Positions 15,862-21,115 of a stretch of 21,115 nucleotides of DNA are shown piece by piece. This stretch comes from a virus. Position 1 is the stretch's first letter. Each line of letters begins with the position of its first letter. The position numbers were made by a program, and so were the translations under genes. Below the pieces are notes generated by a model, which searched no databases, had not been told where the DNA came from, and worked only from the letters and a program-made list of their open reading frames with translations. The stretch is taken from IMG/VR virus record IMGVR_UViG_3300025892_000198, positions 1 through 21,115 of that record, one strand, 5' to 3'.

Positions 15862-17283
15862 ATGGCACAACAAAAAGGTATATCAAAAGGTACAACAGCG
15901 AATAGAAGTATCCTTGAAGAAGGTAAAATTCGTTTCAATACCACTACAGGTTTATTAGAGTATTATAATGGTACAGCTTGGGCACCAATTGATACTCCAC
16001 CAACTATTACTAGTGTTTCTGGTGATTTAGTGGAGAGCGGCGCTTCTACAATTGTAATTACTGGTTCATTCTTTAGTACATCAGCTACGGCACAATTAAT
16101 AACAAACGGAGGTTCAGCAATTTCATTTGATACTGTTGTGAGAGATAGTGCAAGTCAATTAACTTGTACTTTAAATGATGGTAATTTAGGTACTGTAGAT
16201 GAACCTTATGATGTTAAAGTGATTAATTCTTCAGGATTATCAAATGTTTTAGAAAATGCTTTAAATGTTGATGAAAGTCCGGCTTGGGTAACTACATCAG
16301 GTGCATTAGGTAATGTAAGTGATAGCGCTACAGGCACACACTTTACATTATCGGCAACTGACCCGGAAAGTCAAGCAGTTTCCTACTACTTAAAATCAGG
16401 TTCATCTTTACCTGGAGGTTTGTCATTAAACTCATCTACAGGTGTAATTTCAGGTGACCCAACAAATGTGGGTGGAAATACTACAACTACATTTACAGTT
16501 CAGGCAACTGACCCAGGTTCAAATGTTACTGAAAGACAATTTAATATTACCATTACACCAACGCTTGATGGTTCATCATCAGCAAGAGCAAATATTTCTT
16601 GTAAGGCAATCTTTGATTTAGGTGCTTCTTTTCAAGGTTCTAGTGCAAGTGGATTATACTATATTACAAACTATGGTACTATTTCTGCCGAACAACATTA
16701 TTGTCAAATGGACACATCTTATAACGGTGGCGGTTATACATTATTATTTGCTGCTAACTCAGCAAGAAATAATTTCTCCGGCACAAACTACCAATTTAAT
16801 TTAAATAACACAGCAACACCTTCACCTGATACTGTTTATGCTAGAACAAGAGGTTCTACATTTACACCAGCTTCTGGTGATAAATTCTTATTAGAAAGAA
16901 GAGCAACAGGTCAATGGATTGTTGGAACAATTAATAGTTGGGCAGCTGGTTCAAGTTGGGCTCACATAAATGGCCATGCTTACTTAGGAAGTTTAAATAA
17001 TGCCACTTCAGAAAACACCGAAAATCTAACATCCAATTATGGTATTGATGATTTTGAATGTTGTGCTCAATCAGGAGGTTGCCAGAGCACTGGTGGCGAC
17101 CTTTGTGGATTTGGTACAGGTGATTCACATGGTTGTTATAACCATGATTCTAATACTTACTGTTACGGCGGTGGTTGGGACAACTCTAACGCATCTTTAA
17201 TGTGGGGTGGTGGTTCTGGTAATAATAACTTTGAAGGAACTTACGCTGCTTATTACTATAGACGAGATTCAAATAGTCAATAA
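15862..17283 (+). CDS. Fibre adhesin with IPT, Ig-like and fibrinogen/intelectin-like domains
   Basis: 473 aa. Residues 19-43 (LEEGKIRFNTTTGLLEYYNG) are a common fibre-tip element. About 47-135 is an IPT/TIG-like domain and about 139-232 a He_PIG Ig-like domain (LKSGSSLPGGLSL, GVISGDPTN, FTVQATDPGS). Both parallel the protein at 1445-2179. From 247 the sequence resembles a fibrinogen-related or intelectin domain: C247-KAIFDLG, GLYYITNYG, YC281-QMD, then GGGYTLLFAAN, and a C-terminal aromatic strand (AAYYYRRD). Residues 400-434 hold six cysteines (400, 401, 407, 415, 425, 434) among Gly, Ser and His. Fibrinogen-related lectins bind acetylated or diol-bearing glycans, so a host-glycan-binding tip is a reasonable inference. 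It closes the second fibre block; a thioredoxin-fold gene follows. Confidence 0.85.
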   Translation: MAQQKGISKGTTANRSILEEGKIRFNTTTGLLEYYNGTAWAPIDTPPTITSVSGDLVESGASTIVITGSFFSTSATAQLITNGGSAISFDTVVRDSASQLTCTLNDGNLGTVDEPYDVKVINSSGLSNVLENALNVDESPAWVTTSGALGNVSDSATGTHFTLSATDPESQAVSYYLKSGSSLPGGLSLNSSTGVISGDPTNVGGNTTTTFTVQATDPGSNVTERQFNITITPTLDGSSSARANISCKAIFDLGASFQGSSASGLYYITNYGTISAEQHYCQMDTSYNGGGYTLLFAANSARNNFSGTNYQFNLNNTATPSPDTVYARTRGSTFTPASGDKFLLERRATGQWIVGTINSWAAGSSWAHINGHAYLGSLNNATSENTENLTSNYGIDDFECCAQSGGCQSTGGDLCGFGTGDSHGCYNHDSNTYCYGGGWDNSNASLMWGGGSGNNNFEGTYAAYYYRRDSNSQ

Positions 17284-17292
17284 ATAATACAA

Positions 17293-17300
17293 TATAAATA
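17293..17300 (+). promoter_or_regulatory. T4-type late promoter of the enzyme cassette
   Basis: Exact TATAAATA box 20 nt before the GTG at 17321, in a 37-nt gap with TAGGAG (17309-17314) as ribosome-binding site. No further exact box was seen until 20577, so it probably drives the whole five-gene cassette to 20576. Confidence 0.72.
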
Positions 17301-17320
17301 TATTATATTAGGAGTTTGAA

Positions 17321-17689
17321 GTGAAACAATTGAATAATTATGATGAAGCCGTTAAGGTTATCAAAAATATTTCCAACGAAAAAGTATTAGGTATAGTAAT
17401 GACTTCAGCTACTTGCGAAGTCTGTAAAAAATTTGTTACTGATACCTTAGAGAAAATCAATGAACAATATTCAGATGTGGTAGAAATCTATCAAATGGAT
17501 ATTGAAAAACATCCAACACAAGGTACACTTCCGGTGCCTACAGTTCCAATCACATATTTTTACATTAAAGATTGTAAAGTATTTCCATTAATGCGTCCTG
17601 GTTATGCAGGATTAGAAATATTAGAAGGTGAAATTAAGAAGTTTAAATTATTATTAAAGGGTGAACCATTTGAAACAGTCTATGGATAG
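17321..17689 (+). CDS. Thioredoxin-like fold protein with CxxC
   Basis: 122 aa, GTG start with TAGGAG 6 nt upstream. The outline is thioredoxin-like: a helix, the strand VLGIVMTSA, the C32-E-V-C35 redox motif at the start of the next helix (KKFVTDTLEKINEQY), the strand IYQMDIEKHP, then VPTVPITYFY with P76 in the place of the conserved cis-proline, and a final helix (LEILEGEIKKF). The CEVC motif differs from the usual CGPC, which would alter redox potential. The family normally catalyses thiol-disulfide exchange in the cytoplasm. It follows the cysteine-rich adhesin gene and overlaps the next gene. Possible partners are the adhesin cysteines or the oxygenases, but this is inference. A role as host redox effector is equally possible. 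Confidence 0.82.
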   Translation: MKQLNNYDEAVKVIKNISNEKVLGIVMTSATCEVCKKFVTDTLEKINEQYSDVVEIYQMDIEKHPTQGTLPVPTVPITYFYIKDCKVFPLMRPGYAGLEILEGEIKKFKLLLKGEPFETVYG

Positions 17690-18323
17690 AATTGAGAGAG
17701 AACATTTAACCTGGGGTCCATATGTGATGAGGACTAAATTACCCCAAGATGTGATTGAAGAATTTAAAAAAAGAGCCGAAAAAACAATAATATCAGACAA
17801 TAATCAATTAGCTGGTCATTTAAAAGACCAGAGAAAATTTAATGAACCTGATTTTGATTGGTTTTGGGACGATATTTTTCCTAATTATTGGAAAGCATAT
17901 AGAGATGGCCATTGCACATATCATAATATTCCTAATAAACCTGTAAATTATAAACCTAGGTCTTTATGGGTAAACTTTATGAAAGCCAATGAATATAATC
18001 CACCACACATACATACTGGTCATTATTCTTTTGTTATTTTTTTAGATGTACCTGAAGAATTAAAAAAAGAACAACAGGAATTTCAAGGAACAAATTTAGG
18101 ACCTGGTACTTTGTTTTTCAATTATGGAGAAGTTACAAATCCTCAATGGACTTCTAATATGAGAAATGTTAAGCCTGAAAATGGAGATTTTTTAATTTTT
18201 CCAGCTTTAACTCAACATTATGTAGCTCCTTTTAAATCAGATGTTACAAGAATTAGTGTTTCTGGAAATTTTGATTTGGTAAAATTGTCTAATATTGATT
18301 ATGAAGATATGAGTTATTTTTAA
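17682..18323 (+). CDS. 2-oxoglutarate/Fe(II)-dependent oxygenase family protein
   Basis: 213 aa from the ATG at 17682, which overlaps the upstream stop by 8 nt. An in-frame GTG at 17661 would add seven residues, but its AAAGG sits too close to serve it. The sequence fits the double-stranded beta-helix oxygenases. Counting from the ATG, WVNFMKANEYNPPHIHTG (96-113) supplies His candidates H109 and H111 for the proximal iron site. The strand SFVIFLDVP follows. GDFLIFPALTQHYVAPF (168-184) gives the distal H179, and R190 in TRISVSGNF, 11 residues on, is placed to bind 2-oxoglutarate. Similar proteins of about 200 aa are frequent in marine T4-like phages; substrates are unknown. The stop overlaps the next ATG by 1 nt, so it is coupled to the zinc-ribbon-like protein. 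Confidence 0.83.
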   Translation: MDRIEREHLTWGPYVMRTKLPQDVIEEFKKRAEKTIISDNNQLAGHLKDQRKFNEPDFDWFWDDIFPNYWKAYRDGHCTYHNIPNKPVNYKPRSLWVNFMKANEYNPPHIHTGHYSFVIFLDVPEELKKEQQEFQGTNLGPGTLFFNYGEVTNPQWTSNMRNVKPENGDFLIFPALTQHYVAPFKSDVTRISVSGNFDLVKLSNIDYEDMSYF

Positions 18324-18508
18324 TGAAAATTTTTGCGAGTAAAGAGTTATCTGAAAAAAGATATAATATATGTAAAGGTTGTGATAACCTAAGAGGATTA
18401 ACAAAAACCTGTAAAGTGTGTAATTGTATTATGCCTTTAAAAGTTAAATTATTAAATGCAGAATGTCCTTTACAAAAATGGACAAGTCCTATGAATAGTT
18501 GGTCATAA
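18323..18508 (+). CDS. Small zinc-ribbon-like protein (DUF6171-like)
   Basis: 61 aa, basic, with six cysteines in the order C17-x2-C20, C30-x2-C33-x-C35 and C48. The core NICKGCDNL, then KTCKVCNCIM, then LLNAECPLQKW matches a family of short phage proteins I associate with DUF6171. These proteins probably bind one Zn(II) or act as small protein-interaction domains. Both ends overlap neighbours by 1 nt (TAATG at 18321-18325 and at 18506-18510), so it is produced together with the two oxygenases that flank it. This may mean it helps them assemble or find substrate, but similar small proteins also occur elsewhere in phages without oxygenases. Function unknown. Confidence 0.78.
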   Translation: MKIFASKELSEKRYNICKGCDNLRGLTKTCKVCNCIMPLKVKLLNAECPLQKWTSPMNSWS

Positions 18509-19059
18509 TGGAAAACTTTATTTTAGAATATCAAATACCTGATAGTGATTTACATATTTGTGACGATTTAATTAAATATTTTCATAATGATAATACTCCA
18601 AAAAAACAAGGCAAATCCGGAGGCCAAGTACAACTAGATAAGAAATCATCTACAGATGCTCCTATTTACATTTCTAATTTTGAATCACAAGATTATTTGC
18701 GACATTTAGAAATAGCATTTAAAATATACACAAGTAAATATCCTAGTTATCCTAAAAATACGAATGTATATAACGGTATTAATATTCAACACTATAAACC
18801 TGGAGAAGGATTTAGACAATGGCACCACGAAAGAGATGGTGGCAATTTTCCGAGTGTTGCTAGAAATTTAGTTTTTATGACATATTTAAATGATGTGCCA
18901 AACGGCGGTACTGAATGGATGTATCAAAATTATAAGTCTGAAGCAAAAAAAGGATTAACAGTATTATGGCCAAGTGACTTTACACACACTCACCGAGGCA
19001 TTATAAGTAATACACATGAAAAATATATTATAACCGGTTGGTTTATATTTAGAAATTAA
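18508..19059 (+). CDS. Prolyl-hydroxylase-like 2OG/Fe(II) oxygenase
   Basis: 183 aa. I chose the ATG at 18508 because it overlaps the upstream stop as TAATG; an in-frame TTG at 18499 is the only nearby alternative. Motifs follow the prolyl-4-hydroxylase type of 2OG oxygenase: INIQHYKPGEGFRQWHHERD (91-110), the strand RNLVFMTYLNDVPNGGTEW (119-137), then GLTVLWPSDFTHTHRG (149-164) and KYIITGWFIF. H162 is the likely distal iron ligand and K172, ten residues on, the 2OG-binding lysine, the same spacing as in prolyl hydroxylases. The proximal motif reads W-H106-H107-E108-R-D110, so the iron pair is probably H106 with E108, not the usual HxD. Substrate unknown; Pro, Lys or nucleotide-linked targets are all possible. 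It shares little with the other oxygenase of the cassette. Confidence 0.83.
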   Translation: MENFILEYQIPDSDLHICDDLIKYFHNDNTPKKQGKSGGQVQLDKKSSTDAPIYISNFESQDYLRHLEIAFKIYTSKYPSYPKNTNVYNGINIQHYKPGEGFRQWHHERDGGNFPSVARNLVFMTYLNDVPNGGTEWMYQNYKSEAKKGLTVLWPSDFTHTHRGIISNTHEKYIITGWFIFRN

Positions 19060-19073
19060 TAATAGAGGTAAAT

Positions 19074-20576
19074 ATGAAAATAGTTATTGTAGGTGGTGGA
19101 ACAGCAGCATGGTTGTCTGCTTTTATTTTTAGTCATGCAACAAAAGGAAATGATATTACTTTGATTGAATCAATGGATGTGCCTATAGTAGGTGTAGGAG
19201 AAGGTTCTACTGGAATATTTGCTGATTTATTGAATGGTAGATTTTTTCCCACAGATGTTCAATTTGAAGAAGTCAAAAGGGTACTTGATGCAACTCCAAA
19301 ATTAGCTATTAATTTTAAAAATTGGACAAGTAAAAAAGATAAAAATTATTTGTCGCCTGTTGACGGTACACCGACAGCTACACAATTTAAAGATACTTTA
19401 TTTTTACAAGGTTTAAAAAAACATAGAGAAAATTATCATTTATCTTCAACTTGTGGATTTAATTGGAATGAAAACAGAATGGCTGGCGGTGCATTTCATT
19501 TTAATACAAATCGAGTAGGTGAATTATTAAAAAATAAATGTATTTACAAAGGCGTTGAAGTTATTAATGGCACAGTACAAAAATGTATTTTAAATGAAAA
19601 TGGTGAAGTTCATTCATTGTTAATGGACGATAATAATATGTTAGAAGGTGATTTATTTGTAGATGCTACAGGTTTTAAAAAGTTTTTAATTAGTGAATTG
19701 GATGAGTGGAAATGGGTAGATTATGTTGGCCATTTACCAATGAACGCAGCTATACCTTTTGACCATAGATATGAAGATATGTCAGAAGAAGAATTTAATA
19801 ATATTAGACCTGAAACTACAGCTCAAGCTATGAACGCAGGTTGGCAATGGATGATACCTACGACACACCGAGTAGGTAAGGGCTATGTTTTTGATGATAC
19901 TATGATAAGTGAAGATGAAGCAATAAAAGAAATTAATGATTTTTACGGCAAAGAAATAGAAGTAAGAAATAAAATTAAGTTCAGGTCTGGTCGATTAGAG
20001 AAACAATGGATGAAAAATGTTTTAGCAATTGGACTTTCAGGTGCATTTGCTGAACCTTTACAAGCTACCTCAATTCACACAACAATAGTACAATTGATAG
20101 AGTTTACTCGTAAGTATTTAAAACAAAGTAAAGAAGAAACTTTAACAGATACAAACAGAAACAAGTTTAATACTCAAATGTCCAGAGTGTATGATGATAT
20201 GAGAGATTTTTTAGTATTACATTATACAGGTGATAGAGATGACACACCATTCTGGAAAAAAATAAAAACACAAGAACACATAACACCACAAGTAAAAGAA
20301 ATTTTAGAAATGTCTAAACACACGATACCTGATATGTCAACTTTTAATATCTATTTTGGTCATGTGAATAATATGTTGTGGAATTGGACATTAGCAGGAC
20401 TTGGACATATTACACCTGAATTAGCTGAAAAGGAAATGAAATACTATCGTGTCGATAGTGAAGCTTGGATTGACGACCATGTTAAGAGATATAGATTAGA
20501 CAGTCAAAATTCTCAAAATATGCAGGATTATATTATGGATGTAAATCATTTGGCCAAAGAAAAGTTTGGTAAATAG
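19074..20576 (+). CDS. Flavin-dependent tryptophan halogenase family protein
   Basis: 500 aa, the usual length for the family. Residues 1-50 carry the FAD-binding GGGTAAWLSA (7-16; family GGGTAGW) and GVGEGSTG (40-47). K76 in TPKLAINFKNW lies where the catalytic lysine of PrnA (K79) is found. DATGF at 197-201 is a second FAD contact. WQWMIP at 257-262 matches the WxWxIP motif that separates halogenases from monooxygenases. FAEPLQATSIH at 325-335 gives E327, matching the active-site glutamate of the EPLESTS motif. Known enzymes oxidise halide with FADH2 and O2 and transfer it via the lysine; VirX1 of cyanophage Syn10 is a characterised phage member that iodinates substrates. An FADH2-supplying reductase is not seen here and would come from the host or elsewhere. 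AGAGG at 19064-19068 supports the ATG. Substrate and halide are unknown. Confidence 0.92.
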   Translation: MKIVIVGGGTAAWLSAFIFSHATKGNDITLIESMDVPIVGVGEGSTGIFADLLNGRFFPTDVQFEEVKRVLDATPKLAINFKNWTSKKDKNYLSPVDGTPTATQFKDTLFLQGLKKHRENYHLSSTCGFNWNENRMAGGAFHFNTNRVGELLKNKCIYKGVEVINGTVQKCILNENGEVHSLLMDDNNMLEGDLFVDATGFKKFLISELDEWKWVDYVGHLPMNAAIPFDHRYEDMSEEEFNNIRPETTAQAMNAGWQWMIPTTHRVGKGYVFDDTMISEDEAIKEINDFYGKEIEVRNKIKFRSGRLEKQWMKNVLAIGLSGAFAEPLQATSIHTTIVQLIEFTRKYLKQSKEETLTDTNRNKFNTQMSRVYDDMRDFLVLHYTGDRDDTPFWKKIKTQEHITPQVKEILEMSKHTIPDMSTFNIYFGHVNNMLWNWTLAGLGHITPELAEKEMKYYRVDSEAWIDDHVKRYRLDSQNSQNMQDYIMDVNHLAKEKFGK

Positions 20577-20604
20577 TATAAATACCATTATAAATATATA
20601 AATA
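20577..20604 (+). promoter_or_regulatory. Three tandem T4-type late promoter boxes
   Basis: Exact TATAAATA boxes at 20577-20584, 20589-20596 and 20597-20604. The first begins on the base after the halogenase stop codon. AGAGG (20607-20611) precedes the ATG at 20617. The last box would give only a very short leader, so the first two are the better candidates for productive mRNA. Confidence 0.72.
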
Positions 20605-20616
20605 TAAGAGGAAATT

Positions 20617-20826
20617 ATGAACATTATAGCAAAAATTAAAAGTTGGTTTTCAGTTAAACCTTTAGTATTAAAGAATGAAGTTAAAAAAATTGATACAAAA
20701 GGATTAGAGAAAAAAACAAAGGCCGAGTTAGAAAAACTTGGCAGAAAAATTGGTATTGAATTAGACAAGAGATTGAATAAAGCAAAACTAATCGCAGAAA
20801 TTAAAAAACAAAACAAGAAGTTATAA
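20617..20826 (+). CDS. Small basic protein with a SAP/HeH-like helical motif
   Basis: 69 aa, strongly basic (Lys-rich). Residues 30-64 (LEKKTKAELEKLGRKIGIEL, then LNKAKLIAEIKK) match the helix-turn-helix outline of SAP or HeH/Rho-N motifs: a T-K-A-E-L helix start, a G-I-E-L turn and K-x-K-L-I at the second helix. Such motifs bind DNA or RNA or serve as protein docking units in phage proteins. The N-terminal part (IIAKIKSWF, VKPLVLKN) is unassigned. It has a good AGAGG ribosome-binding site behind tandem late promoters and ends 2 nt before the next ATG. A late DNA-associated or capsid/tail protein is possible; the function is unknown. Confidence 0.8.
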   Translation: MNIIAKIKSWFSVKPLVLKNEVKKIDTKGLEKKTKAELEKLGRKIGIELDKRLNKAKLIAEIKKQNKKL

Positions 20827-20828
20827 TT

Positions 20829-21050
20829 ATGGATGAACCAAAAAATGTTATATCAATAGACGGCGTAGATTACGATATTGAAAAGTTACCTATAGAGTTA
20901 AGAAACTCAATAGCGGCTAGACAAGAAATTCAACAATCTAAAGTTCGACATGAAATTGAATTGGAAAAAATAGATGTATTGACTAATCATTACAATAGTA
21001 AAATACAAGAAGGAATAAAACAATTCAATGGCGGCAGTAGCAAATCTTAG
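20829..21050 (+). CDS. DUF6447-like small protein
   Basis: 73 aa. The N-terminus ISIDGVDYDIEKLPIELRNS followed by a helix (IAARQEIQQSKVRHEIELEK, then IDVLTNHYNSKIQEGI) has the layout I associate with DUF6447: an IxIDGxEYDxxxL strand pair and an amphipathic helix of about 35 residues. These proteins are found in many tailed phages with no known role. The coding sequence starts 2 nt after the SAP-like gene, and its last 23 nt overlap the next gene in another frame, which implies translational coupling. No cysteine or membrane span. Family call by motif memory, not by search. Confidence 0.78.
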   Translation: MDEPKNVISIDGVDYDIEKLPIELRNSIAARQEIQQSKVRHEIELEKIDVLTNHYNSKIQEGIKQFNGGSSKS

Positions 21051-21115
21051 GATAGACCAAGGCGCTTCGTTTAGTTCAGATGTAACTGTAACTAATTCGG
21101 CTGGAGACGCTATAG
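21028..21115 (+). CDS. N-terminal start of a conserved phage structural protein (3' truncated)
   Basis: The ATG at 21028 opens a frame that runs off the right edge; 29 codons are visible (MAAVANLRIDQGASFSSDVT, then VTNSAGDAI). The NLxIDQGASFSxxVTVxxxxGDA pattern is one I recall at the start of small virion structural proteins in marine T4-like phages. The gene overlaps the preceding DUF6447-like gene by 23 nt. An AAGAAGGA stretch at 21007-21014 lies at a plausible, slightly long distance upstream of the ATG. Because it is truncated, only family resemblance can be stated. Confidence 0.75.
   Translation, partial: MAAVANLRIDQGASFSSDVTVTNSAGDAI

Noticed and set aside
16622-17128. Short overlapping frames inside the fibrinogen-like adhesin gene
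   Set aside because: They overlap the well-supported 473-aa gene, have no ribosome-binding site and no recognisable motif.
17661-17681. GTG at 17661 as the start of the first oxygenase
   Set aside because: The AAAGG directly abuts the GTG with no spacing for ribosome binding. The ATG at 17682 gives a short overlap with the upstream stop, like the other genes of the cassette. The choice remains uncertain by seven residues.
20496-20816. Minus-strand 106-codon frame with Phe/Ile-rich text
   Set aside because: It crosses the end of the halogenase, a triple late promoter and the SAP-like gene, all well supported on the + strand. Antisense of Lys/Asn-rich AT-rich DNA gives Phe/Ile-rich chance frames.
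1-21115. Diversity-generating retroelement acting on a fibre tip
   Set aside because: No reverse transcriptase is encoded here, and no near-identical template/variable repeat pair with A-to-N differences was found by eye around 16600-17283. An element outside the window cannot be excluded.
1-21115. CRISPR array or direct DNA repeats
   Set aside because: The repeated strings (ISGTTLTF, GDGST and ACAGGT-rich text) come from repeated protein modules and biased Thr/Gly codons, not regular repeat-spacer units.
1-21115. tRNA or other structured RNA genes
   Set aside because: The gaps between genes are 1 to 100 nt, AT-rich and lack cloverleaf-like paired segments or a T-loop consensus.

Overview
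The window is a stretch of an AT-rich tailed-phage genome, most likely a marine T4-like myovirus (Caudoviricetes). All convincing genes lie on the + strand, packed end to end, often with 1-nt TAATG-type overlaps. Three observations support the T4-like call. (i) The 486-aa protein at 4677-6137 keeps the N-terminal, central and C-terminal signatures of T4 baseplate wedge protein gp8. (ii) Most transcription-unit gaps hold an exact TATAAATA box, the late-promoter element read by T4-type gp55 sigma. (iii) The neighbours (a giant DUF4815-type structural protein and low-complexity Thr/Ser/Gly-rich fibre modules) are typical of marine cyanophage and pelagiphage relatives of T4. No host marker such as a photosystem gene is present, so the host (cyanobacterium, SAR11 or another marine bacterium) stays open.

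Layout. 1-4640: end of an unidentified structural protein, then fibre or adhesin-like proteins built from IPT/TIG plus Ig-like modules, a LamG-like plus SPRY-like protein and a DUF7483-like triple-repeat protein. 4644-12458: baseplate block with gp8, a 2029-aa DUF4815-type protein and a small coiled-coil protein. 12460-17283: second fibre block of six proteins that reuse the same 60-residue C-terminal module and the same IPT/Ig-like pair, ending in a protein with a fibrinogen/intelectin-like, cysteine-rich C-terminus. 17293-20576: a coupled cassette of probable enzymes, namely a thioredoxin-fold protein, two unrelated-looking 2-oxoglutarate/Fe(II) oxygenases, a six-cysteine zinc-ribbon-like protein and a flavin-dependent tryptophan-halogenase-family protein. 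20577-21115: return to virion or accessory genes (SAP/HeH-like protein, DUF6447-like protein, start of a conserved structural protein).

How it fits together. The structural genes look like the distal baseplate and receptor-binding apparatus, with at least four different carbohydrate-binding-like folds. The enzyme cassette sits inside this late structural region behind its own late-type promoter, so its products should be made during virion assembly. That makes modification of virion or host proteins or surface molecules a plausible but unproven role. No tRNA, CRISPR array, IS element or clear rho-independent terminator was seen. No gene-free stretch exceeds about 100 bases.
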